Positions 53,101 to 64,000 of a DNA stretch of 64,000 bases are shown piece by piece. Under the pieces are notes generated by a model. The model did no database searches and was not told the DNA's origin. It was given only the letters and a program-made list of their open reading frames with translations. The DNA comes from Acanthornis magna. Lineage: Eukaryota > Chordata > Aves > Passeriformes > Acanthizidae. The translations under genes were made by a program, and so were the position numbers. Numbering within the stretch: the stretch's first letter is position 1; each line of letters opens with the position of its first letter. The DNA is taken from NCBI GenBank assembly GCA_036785705.1, contig JAWUZG010000955.1:62001-126000 (forward strand), in the 5' to 3' direction.

Positions 53101-56100
53101 CTCCAATCTTCCCAAATCTTTCCAGAATCCTGAAAAATCCCAAAATTCCCCAAAAAAATCCCCAAAATTCCCTCCAAAATCCTCCTGAAATCCCAAAAAT
53201 CTCTCCAAAATCTCCTTGAAATCTCCTTGAAATCCTCGCAAATTCGCTTCTGTTTCCCCCAAATTTGCTCATAACTCCCCCAAATTTTTTCCAAATCGCC
53301 CCACATTTTTTCCAGAATTCCCAAAATCTCAACATTCCCAAAAAATTCCCAAAAATCCCAAAAATTCTCCCAAAATTCCCAAAAATCCCTCCAAAATCCC
53401 ATCAAAATCTCCTCGAAACTCTCCGAAAATCTCTCAAAAATCTCCTCTAACTCCCCCAAAATTGCTCATAACTTCCCCAAATTTTTTCCAAATTCTTCCA
53501 AATTTTTTGCAGAATTCCCTGAATCCCCAAATTTCCCAAAAATATCCCAAATTTCCACTCACACTGCTCCTCCTTGCTGCAGTAGCACTCCTTGGCGATG
53601 AGCACATGGCCCTGAACTCCTCCCAAAATCTCTTCCAGTTCCCCCAAATTTGCACTCAAATTTCCCCAAATTTCCTCCAAATCCTCCCAAATTCCACTCA
53701 AATCGCCCCAAATCTTTCCAGAATTCTGAAAAATCCCAAAATTCCCCAAAATTCCCTCCAAAATCCTCCTGAAATCCCAAAATCTCTCCAAAATCTCCTT
53801 GAAATCTCCTTGAAATCCTCGCAAATTCACTTCTGTTTCCCCCAAATTTGCTCATAACTCCCCCAAATTTGCTCCAAATTCTCCCAAATTTTTTCCAGAA
53901 TTCCCAAAATAACAAAATCCAAAAGAATTCCCAAAAATCCCAAAAATTCTCCCAAAATTCCCAAAAATCCCTCCAAAATTCCCTTGAAATCTCCTTGAAA
54001 TCCCCCGAAAATCTCTCAAAAATCACCTCTAACTCCCCCAAAATTGCCTCTATTTTCCCCAAATTTTTTCCAAATTCTCCCAAATTTTTTCTGGACCTTC
54101 CCAAATCCCCAAATTTCCCGAAAAAACCCCAAAATTTGGACTCACACTGCTCCTCCTTGGTGTAGTAGCACTCCTTGGCGATGAGCACGTGGCCCTGAAC
54201 TCCTCCCAAAATCGCTTCCATTTCCCCCAAATTTGCACTCAAATTTCCCCAAATTCCACTCAAATCTTCCCAAATTTTTTCAGGAAGTCTTAAAACTTTT
54301 CCAGGACATCCCAAACTTTCTCAAAATTTCCCAAAAATTCCCCCAAAGTCAGCTCAAAATCCCCTAAAAATTCTCTCAAAATCTTCGCAAAACCTCTCGA
54401 AAATCGCTTCCAGTTCCCCAAAATTGCCTCTATTTCCCCCAAAATTGCTCATAATTTCCCCAAATTTTCTCCAAATCGTCCCAAATTTTTTCTGGACCTT
54501 CCCAAATCCCCAAATTTCCCAAAAATATCCAAATTTCCACTCACACTGCTCCTCCTTGGTGCAGTAGCACTCCTTGGCGATGAGCACGTGGACACCCAAG
54601 CCTCCCAAAATTGCTTTGATTTTCCCCAAATTCCTTCAAATTCCACTCAAATTCCCCAAATTCCACTCCAATCTTCCCAAATCTTTCCAGAATCCTGAAA
54701 AATCCCAAAATTCCCAAAAAAAATCCCCAAAATTCCCTCCAAAATCCTCCTGAAATCCCAAAAATCTCTCCAAAATCTCCTTGAAATCTCCTTGAAATCC
54801 TCGCAAATTCGCTTCTGTTTCCCCAAATTCGCTCATAATTTCCCCAAACTTGTTCCAAATCGCCCCCAAATTTTTTCCAGAATTCCCTGAATTCCTCAAA
54901 ATTCCCAAAATCCTCCCGCAATTCCTAAAAAATCCATCCAAAATTCCCAAAAATCCCTCCAAAATCCCTTCAAATCCTCCAAAAATGCGTCGAAAATCAC
55001 CTCTAACTCCCCCAAAATTGCTCATAATTTCCCCAAATTTTTTCCAAATCGCCCCAAATTTTTTCTGGACCTTCCCAAATCCCCAAATTTCCCAAAAATT
55101 CCGGAATTTTCCACTCACACTGCTCCTCCTTGGTGTAGTAGCACTCCTTGGCGATGAGCACGTGGCCCTGAACTCCTCCCAAAATCGCTTCCATTTCCCC
55201 CAAATTTGCACTCAAATTTCCCCAAATTTCCTCCAAATCCTCCCAAATTCCACTCAAATCTTCCCAAATTCCACTCAAATCGCCCCAAATCTTTCCAGAA
55301 TTCTGAAAAATCCCAAAATTCCCCCAAAAATCCCCAAAATTCCAAAAGTTCTCCCAAAATTCCCCCAAAATCAGCTCAAAATCCTCTCGAAATCCTTGCA
55401 AAATCTCTCGAAAATGACTTCTATTTCCCCCAAATTTGCTCGTAACTGCCCCAAATTTGCTCCAAATCGCCCCAAATTTTTTCCAGAATTTCCAAAAAAC
55501 TCAAAATCCCAAAAATCCCAAAAATTCTCCCAAAATTCCAAAAAAACCCTCCAAAATCCATCAAAATCTCCTCGAAACTCTCCGAAAATCTCTCAAAAAT
55601 CGCCTCTAACTCCCCCAAAATTGCCTCTATTTTCCCCAAATTTTTTCCAAATTCTCCCAAATTTTTTCTGGACCTTCCCAAATCCCCAAATTTCCCGAAA
55701 AAACCCCAAAATTTGGACTCACACTGCTCCTCCTTGGTGCAGTAGCACTCCTTGGCGATGAGCACGTGGCCCTGAACTCCTCCCAAAATCGCTTCCATTT
55801 CCCCCAAATTTGCACTCAAATTTCCCCAAATTCCACTCAAATCTTCCCAAATTTTTTCAGGAAGTCTTAAACTTTTCCAGGACATCCCAAACTTTCTCAA
55901 AATTTCCAAAAATTCCCCCAAAGTCAGCTCAAAATCCCCTAAAAATTCTCTCAAAATCTTCGCAAAATCTCTCGAAAATCGCTTCCAGTTCCCCCAAAAT
56001 TGCCTCTATTTCCCCCAAAATTGCTCATAACTCCCCCAAATTTTTTCCAAATCGCCCCAAATTTTTTCCAGAATTCCCTGAATTCCTCAAAATTCCCAAA

Positions 56101-59100
56101 ATCCTCCCGCAATTCCTAAAAAATCCATCCAAAATTCCCAAAAAATCCCCTTCAAATCCTCCAAAAATGCGTCGAAAATCGCCTCTAACTCCCCCAAATT
56201 TGCTCATAACTCCCCCAAATTTTCTCCAAATCGTCCCAAATTTTTTCTGGACCTTCCCAAATCCCCAAATTTCCCAAAAATTTCCCAAATTTCCACTCAC
56301 ACTGCTCCTCCTTGGTGCAGTAGCACTCCTTGGCGATGAGCACGTGGACACCCAAGCCTCCCAAAATTGCTTTGATTTTCCCCAAATTCCTTCAAATTCC
56401 ACTCAAATTCCCCCAAATTCCACTCCAATCTTCCCAAATCTTTCCAGAATCCTGAAAAATCCCAAAATTCCCCAAAAAAATCCCCAAAATTCCCTCCAAA
56501 ATCCTCCTGAAATCCCAAAAATCTCTCCAAAATCTCCTTGAAATCTCCTTGAAATCCTCGCAAATTCGCTTCTGTTTCCCCAAATTCGCTCATAATTTCC
56601 CCAAACTTGTTCCAAATCGCCCCAAATTTTTTCCAGAATTCCCTGAATTCCTCAAAATTCCCAAAATCCTCCCGCAATTCCTAAAAAATCCATCCAAAAT
56701 TCCCAAAAATCCCTCCAAAATCCCCTTCAAATCCTCCAAAAATGCGTCGAAAATCACCTCTAACTCCCCCAAAATTGCTCATAATTTCCCCAAATTTTTT
56801 CCAAATCGCCCCAAATTTTTTCTGGACCTTCCCAAATCCCCAAATTTCCCAAAATTCCGGAATTTTCCACTCACACTGCTCCTCCTTGGTGTAGTAGTAC
56901 TCCTTGGCGATGAGCACGTGGCCCTGAACTCCTCCCAAAATCGCTTCCATTTCCCCCAAATTTGCACTCAAATTTCCCCAAATTTCCTCCAAATCCTCCC
57001 AAATTCCACTCAAATCTTCCCAAATTCCACTCAAATCGCCCCAAATCTTTCCAGAATTCTGAAAAATCCCAAAATTCCCCAAAAATCCCCAAAATTCCAA
57101 AAGTTCTCCCAAAATTCCCCCAAAATCAGCTCAAAATCCTCTCGAAATCCTTGCAAAATCTCTCGAAAATGACTTCTATTTCCCCCAAATTTGCTCGTAA
57201 CTGCCCCAAATTTGCTCCAAATCGCCCCAAATTTTTTCCAGAATTTCCAAAAAACTCAAAATTCCCAAAAATCCCAAAAATTCTCCCAAAATTCCAAAAA
57301 ACCCTCCAAAATCCCATCAAAATCTCCTCGAAACTCTCCGAAAATCTCTCAAAAATCGCCTCTAACTCCCCCAAAATTGCCTCTATTTTCCCCAAATTTT
57401 TTCCAAATTCTCCCAAATTTTTTCTGGACCTTCCCAAATCCCCAAATTTCCCGAAAAACCCCAAAATTTGGACTCACACTGCTCCTCCTTGGTGCAGTAG
57501 CACTCCTTGGCGATGAGCACGTGGCCCTGAACTCCTCCCAAAATCGCTTCCATTTCCCCCAAATTTGCACTCAAATTTCCCCAAATTCCACTCAAATCTT
57601 CCCAAATTTTTTCAGGAAGTCTTAAACTTTTCCAGGACATCCCAAACTTTCTCAAAATTTCCCAAAAATTCCCCCAAAGTCAGCTCAAAATCCCCTAAAA
57701 ATTCTCTCAAAATCTTCGCAAAATCTCTCGAAAATCGCTTCCAGTTCCCCCAAAATTGCCTCTATTTCCCCCAAAATTGCTCATAACTCCCCCAAATTTT
57801 TTCCAAATCGCCCCAAATTTTTTCCAGAATTCCCTGAATTCCTCAAAATTCCCAAAATCCTCCCGCAATTCCTAAAAAATCCATCCAAAATTCCCAAAAA
57901 TCCCTCCAAAATCCCCTTCAAATCCTCCAAAAATGCGTCGAAAATCGCCTCTAACTCCCCCAAATTTGCTCATAACTCCCCCAAATTTTCTCCAAATCGT
58001 CCCAAATTTTTTCTGGACCTTCCCAAATCCCCAAATTTCCCAAAAATTTCCCAAATTTCCACTCACACTGCTCCTCCTTGGTGCAGTAGCACTCCTTGGC
58101 GATGAGCACGTGGACACCCAAGCCTCCCAAAATTGCTTTGATTTTCCCCAAATTCCTTCAAATTCCACTCAAATTCCCCCAAATTCCACTCCAATCTTCC
58201 CAAATCTTTCCAGAATCCTGAAAAATCCCAAAATTCCCCAAAAAAATCCCCAAAATTCCCTCCAAAATCCTCCTGAAATCCCAAAAATCTCTCCAAAATC
58301 TCCTTGAAATCTCCTTGAAATCCTCGCAAATTCGCTTCTGTTTCCCCCAAATTTGCTCATAACTCCCCCAAATTTTTTCCAAATCGCCCCACATTTTTTC
58401 CAGAATTCCCAAAATCTCAACATTCCCAAAAAATTCCCAAAAATCCCAAAAATTCTCCCAAAATTCCCAAAAATCCCTCCAAAATCCCATCAAAATCTCC
58501 TCGAAACTCTCCGAAAATCTCTCAAAAATCTCCTCTAACTCCCCCAAAATTGCTCATAACTTCCCCAAATTTTTTCCAAATTCTTCCAAATTTTTTGCAG
58601 AATTCCCTGAATCCCCAAATTTCCCAAAAATATCCCAAATTTCCACTCACACTGCTCCTCCTTGCTGCAGTAGCACTCCTTGGCGATGAGCACATGGCCC
58701 TGAACTCCTCCCAAAATCTCTTCCAGTTCCCCCAAATTTGCACTCAAATTTCCCCAAATTTCCTCCAAATCCTCCCAAATTCCACTCAAATCGCCCCAAA
58801 TCTTTCCAGAATTCTGAAAAATCCCAAAATTCCCCAAAATTCCCTCCAAAATCCTCCTGAAATCCCAAAAATCTCTCCAAAATCTCCTTGAAATCTCCTT
58901 GAAATCCTCGCAAATTCACTTCTGTTTCCCCCAAATTTGCTCATAACTCCCCCAAATTTGCTCCAAATTCTCCCAAATTTTTTCCAGAATTCCCAAAATA
59001 ACAAAATCCAAAAGAATTCCCAAAAATCCCAAAAATTCTCCCAAAATTCCCAAAAATCCCTCCAAAATTCCCTTGAAATCTCCTTGAAATCCCCCGAAAA

Positions 59101-62100
59101 TCTCTCAAAAATCACCTCTAACTCCCCCAAAATTGCCTCTATTTTCCCCAAATTTTTTCCAAATTCTCCCAAATTTTTTCTGGACCTTCCCAAATCCCCA
59201 AATTTCCCGAAAAAACCCCAAAATTTGGACTCACACTGCTCCTCCTTGGTGTAGTAGCACTCCTTGGCGATGAGCACGTGGCCCTGAACTCCTCCCAAAA
59301 TCGCTTCCATTTCCCCCAAATTTGCACTCAAATTTCCCCAAATTCCACTCAAATCTTCCCAAATTTTTTCAGGAAGTCTTAAACTTTTCCAGGACATCCC
59401 AAACTTTCTCAAAATTTCCCAAAAATTCCCCCAAAGTCAGCTCAAAATCCCCTAAAAATTCTCTCAAAATCTTCGCAAAACCTCTCGAAAATCGCTTCCA
59501 GTTCCCCCAAAATTGCCTCTATTTCCCCCAAAATTGCTCATAATTTCCCCAAATTTTCTCCAAATCGTCCCAAATTTTTTCTGGACCTTCCCAAATCCCC
59601 AAATTTCCCAAAAATATCCCAAATTTCCACTCACACTGCTCCTCCTTGGTGCAGTAGCACTCCTTGGCGATGAGCACGTGGACACCCAAGCCTCCCAAAA
59701 TTGCTTTGATTTTCCCCAAATTCCTTCAAATTCCACTCAAATCCTCCCAAATTCCACTCCAATCTTCCCAAATCTTTCCAGAATCCTGAAAAATCCCAAA
59801 ATTCCCAAAAAAAATCCCCAAAATTCCCTCCAAAATCCTCCTGAAATCCCAAAAATCTCTCCAAAATCTCCTTGAAATCTCCTTGAAATCCTCGCAAATT
59901 CGCTTCTGTTTCCCCAAATTCGCTCATAATTTCCCCAAACTTGTTCCAAATCGCCCCAAATTTTTTCCAGAATTCCCTGAATTCCTCAAAATTCCCAAAA
60001 TCCTCCCGCAATTCCTAAAAAATCCATCCAAAATTCCCAAAAATCCCTCCAAAATCCCCTTCAAATCCTCCAAAAATGCGTCGAAAATCACCTCTAACTC
60101 CCCCAAAATTGCTCATAATTTCCCCAAATTTTTTCCAAATCGCCCCAAATTTTTTCTGGACCTTCCCAAATCCCCAAATTTCCCAAAAATTCCGGAATTT
60201 TCCACTCACACTGCTCCTCCTTGGTGTAGTAGCACTCCTTGGCGATGAGCACGTGGCCCTGAACTCCTCCCAAAATCGCTTCCATTTCCCCCAAATTTGC
60301 ACTCAAATTTCCCCAAATTTCCTCCAAATCCTCCCAAATTCCACTCAAATCACCCCAAATCTTTCCAGAATTCTGAAAAATCCCAAAATTCCCCCAAAAA
60401 TCCCCAAAATTCCAAAAGTTCTCCCAAAATTCCCCCAAAATCAGCTCAAAATCCTCTCGAAATCCTTGCAAAATCTCTCGAAAATGACTTCTATTTCCCC
60501 CAAATTTGCTCATAACTGCCCCAAATTTGCTCCAAATCACCCCAAATTTTTTCCAGAATTTCCAAAAAACTCAAAATTCCCAAAAAATTCCCAAAAATTC
60601 TCCCAAAATTCCCAAAAATCCCTCCAAAATCCCATCAAAATCTCCTCGAAACTCTCCGAAAATCTCTCAAAAATCTCCTCAATTCCCCCAAAATTGCTCA
60701 TAACTTCCCCAAATTTTTTCCAAATTGTCCCAAATTTTTTCTGGACCTTCCCAAATCCCCAAATTTCCCAAAAATTTCCCAAATTTCCACTCACACTGCT
60801 CCTCCTTGGTGCAGTAGCACTCCTTGGCGATGAGCACGTGGCCCTGAACTCCTCCCAAAATCGCTTCCAGTTCCCCCAAATTTGCACTCAAATTTCCCCA
60901 AATTCCACTCAAATCTTCCCAAATTTTTTCAGGAAGTCTTAAACTTTTCCAGGACATCCCAAACTTTCTCAAAATTTCCCAAAAATTCCCCCAAAGTCAG
61001 CTCAAAATCCCCTAAAAATTCTCTCAAAATCTTCGCAAAATCTCTCGAAAATCGCTTCCAGTTCCCCCAAAATTGCCTCTATTTCCCCCAAAATTGCTCA
61101 TAACTCCCCCAAATTTTTTCCAAATCGCCCCAAATTTTTTCCAGAATTCCCTGAATTCCTCAAAATTCCCAAAATCCTCCCGCAATTCCTAAAAAATCCA
61201 TCCAAAATTCCCAAAAATCCCTCCAAAATCCCCTTCAAATCCTCCAAAAATGCGTCGAAAATCGCCTCTAACTCCCCCAAATTTGCTCATAACTCCCCCA
61301 AATTTTCTCCAAATCGTCCCAAATTTTTTCTGGACCTTCCCAAATCCCCAAATTTCCCAAAAATTTCCCAAATTTCCACTCACACTGCTCCTCCTTGGTG
61401 CAGTAGCACTCCTTGGCGATGAGCACGTGGACACCCAAGCCTCCCAAAATTGCTTTGATTTTCCCCAAATTCCTTCAAATTCCACTCAAATTCCCCCAAA
61501 TTCCACTCCAATCTTCCCAAATCTTTCCAGAATCCTGAAAAATCCCAAAATTCCCCAAAAAAATCCCCAAAATTCCCTCCAAAATCCTCCTGAAATCCCA
61601 AAAATCTCTCCAAAATCTCCTTGAAATCTCCTTGAAATCCTCGCAAATTCGCTTCTGTTTCCCCAAATTCGCTCATAATTTCCCCAAACTTGTTCCAAAT
61701 CGCCCCAAATTTTTTCCAGAATTCCCTGAATTCCTCAAAATTCCCAAAATCCTCCCGCAATTCCTAAAAAATCCATCCAAAATTCCCAAAAATCCCTCCA
61801 AAATCCCCTTCAAATCCTCCAAAAATGCGTCGAAAATCGCCTCTAACTCCCCCAAATTTGCTCATAACTCCCCCAAATTTTCTCCAAATCGTCCCAAATT
61901 TTTTCTGGACCTTCCCAAATCCCCAAATTTCCCAAAAATTTCCCAAATTTCCACTCACACTGCTCCTCCTTGGTGCAGTAGCACTCCTTGGCGATGAGCA
62001 CGTGGACACCCAAGCCTCCCAAAATTGCTTTGATTTTCCCCAAATTCCTTCAAATTCCACTCAAATTCCCCCAAATTCCACTCCAATCTTCCCAAATCTT

Positions 62101-64000
62101 TCCAGAATCCTGAAAAATCCCAAAATTCCCCAAAAAAATCCCCAAAATTCCCTCCAAAATCCTCCTGAAATCCCAAAAATCTCTCCAAAATCTCCTTGAA
62201 ATCTCCTTGAAATCCTCGCAAATTCGCTTCTGTTTCCCCAAATTCGCTCATAATTTCCCCAAACTTGTTCCAAATCGCCCCAAATTTTTTCCAGAATTCC
62301 CTGAATTCCTCAAAATTCCCAAAATCCTCCCGCAATTCCTAAAAAATCCCTCCAAAATTCCCAAAAATCCCTCCAAAATCCCCTTCAAATCCTCCAAAAA
62401 TGCGTCGAAAATCACCTCTAACTCCCCCAAAATTGCTCATAATTTCCCCAAATTTTTTCCAAATCGCCCCAAATTTTTTCTGGACCTTCCCAAATCCCCA
62501 AATTTCCCAAAAATTCCGGAATTTTCCACTCACACTGCTCCTCCTTGCTGCAGTAGCACTCCTTGGCGATGAGCACGTGGCCCTGAACTCCTCCCAAAAT
62601 CGCTTCCATTTCCCCCAAATTTGCACTCAAATTTCCCCAAATTTCCTCCAAATCCTCCCAAATTCCACTCAAATCTTCCCAAATTCCACTCAAATCGCCC
62701 CAAATCTTTCCAGAATTCTGAAAAATCCCAAAATTCCCCCAAAAATCCCCAAAATTCCAAAAGTTCTCCCAAAATTCCCCCAAAATCAGCTCAAAATCCT
62801 CTCGAAATCCTTGCAAAATCTCTCGAAAATGACTTCTATTTCCCCCAAATTTGCTCGTAACTGCCCCAAATTTGCTCCAAATCGCCCCAAATTTTTTCCA
62901 GAATTTCCAAAAAACTCAAAATTCCCAAAAATCCCAAAAATTCTCCCAAAATTCCAAAAAAACCCTCCAAAATCCCATCAAAATCTCCTCGAAACTCTCC
63001 GAAAATCTCTCAAAAATCGCCTCTAACTCCCCCAAAATTGCCTCTATTTTCCCCAAATTTTTTCCAAATTCTCCCAAATTTTTTCTGGACCTTCCCAAAT
63101 CCCCAAATTTCCCGAAAAACCCCAAAATTTGGACTCACACTGCTCCTCCTTGGTGCAGTAGCACTCCTTGGCGATGAGCACGTGGCCCTGAACTCCTCCC
63201 AAAATCGCTTCCATTTCCCCCAAATTTGCACTCAAATTTCCCCAAATTCCACTCAAATCTTCCCAAATTTTTTCAGGAAGTCTTAAACTTTTCCAGGACA
63301 TCCCAAACTTTCTCAAAATTTCCCAAAAATTCCCCCAAAGTCAGCTCAAAATCCCCTAAAAATTCTCTCAAAATCTTCGCAAAATCTCTCGAAAATCGCT
63401 TCCAGTTCCCCCAAAATTGCCTCTATTTCCCCCAAAATTGCTCATAACTCCCCCAAATTTTTTCCAAATCGCCCCAAATTTTTTCCAGAATTCCCTGAAT
63501 TCCTCAAAATTCCCAAAATCCTCCCGCAATTCCTAAAAAATCCATCCAAAATTCCCAAAAATCCCTCCAAAATCCCCTTCAAATCCTCCAAAAATGCGTC
63601 GAAAATCGCCTCTAACTCCCCCAAATTTGCTCATAACTCCCCCAAATTTTCTCCAAATCGTCCCAAATTTTTTCTGGACCTTCCCAAATCCCCAAATTTC
63701 CCAAAAATTTCCCAAATTTCCACTCACACTGCTCCTCCTTGGTGCAGTAGCACTCCTTGGCGATGAGCACGTGGACACCCAAGCCTCCCAAAATTGCTTT
63801 GATTTTCCCCAAATTCCTTCAAATTCCACTCAAATTCCCCCAAATTCCACTCCAATCTTCCCAAATCTTTCCAGAATCCTGAAAAATCCCAAAATTCCCC
63901 AAAAAAATCCCCAAAATTCCCTCCAAAATCCTCCTGAAATCCCAAAAATCTCTCCAAAATCTCCTTGAAATCTCCTTGAAATCCTCGCAAAATCGCTTCT
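50107..64000 (-). repeat. Higher-order repeat of 24 exon-bearing monomers in a COPS6 intron
   Basis: Monomers of about 575-590 bp (two of about 400) each contain a full 49-nt exon copy with donor GTGAGT. Type A keeps acceptor GGAGGAGTTCAG; type B has GGAGGCTTGGGTGTCCACG instead and lacks that AG. Order is A-A-B repeated: B copies start (at CACTCACACT) at 51215, 52973, 54538, 56294, 58060, 59628, 61377, 61952 and 63721, giving trimers of ~1.76 kb (two shortened to ~1.57 kb) and one extra lone B. The pattern repeats every ~5.08-5.09 kb. The array runs off the right end of the window. Confidence 0.95.

Noticed and set aside
50107..64000. CRISPR array or centromeric satellite
   Set aside because: Units are hundreds of bases long, all carry a COPS6 exon with splice sites, and the host sequence is vertebrate. 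The HOR resembles a centromere only in organisation.
49000..64000. Many frames of 60-300 codons on both strands with KFPQFPQN- or FGEIWGN-type sequence
   Set aside because: They are readings of stop-poor simple repeats; the only protein-like pieces in them are the exon copies HVLIAKEC..TKEEQ or the antisense of these.

Overview
The window is vertebrate, most probably avian, genomic DNA. It carries the 3' portions of two housekeeping genes in tail-to-tail arrangement. MCM7 (replicative helicase subunit) is on the + strand and ends at 17818. COPS6 (COP9 signalosome subunit 6) is on the - strand, with its stop codon at 23323-23325. Both are recognised from spliced exons whose conceptual translations match the known vertebrate proteins and whose intron phases join in frame. 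To my knowledge COPS6 and MCM7 are also convergent neighbours in the human genome, which supports the calls. Avian origin is inferred from very GC-rich exons (Ala/Arg/Gly-enriched codons) inside introns that consist almost wholly of minisatellite, a texture known from bird microchromosomes. No species can be named from the sequence alone.

Layout. 1-4770: G-rich TTGGG-type minisatellite interrupted by an MCM7 exon fragment (1514-1590). 5349-5432, 8171-8330, 13134-13243 and 17614-17818: MCM7 exons coding for the C-terminal part of the AAA+ module and the C-terminal winged-helix region, separated by introns each filled by a different tandem repeat family. 17819-20870: MCM7 3' region with about 15 decayed copies of the last exon's end, then three AATAAA signals. 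20880-23322: intergenic repeats and the COPS6 3' flank, including a duplicated COPS6 gene tail. 23323-50106: eight COPS6 coding exons on the - strand, joining in frame to give about 232 residues. 50107-64000: one COPS6 intron made of a three-level higher-order repeat in which every monomer carries a copy of a 49-nt COPS6 exon. The 5' ends and promoters of both genes lie outside the window (MCM7 to the left, COPS6 to the right).

The main observation is a rule rather than a gene. Fourteen tandem-repeat families in this window have captured a piece of a neighbouring exon edge together with its splice acceptor, donor or gene end. In every family the captured piece is the edge facing that intron or flank, in the same orientation, and never beyond the parent exon. 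There are about 90 such exon-edge copies in 64 kb. Many keep consensus splice sites, so the two genes sit among dozens of decoy sites. I see no transposon, tRNA, rRNA, CRISPR array or independent gene. The many long open frames are by-products of stop-poor simple repeats.
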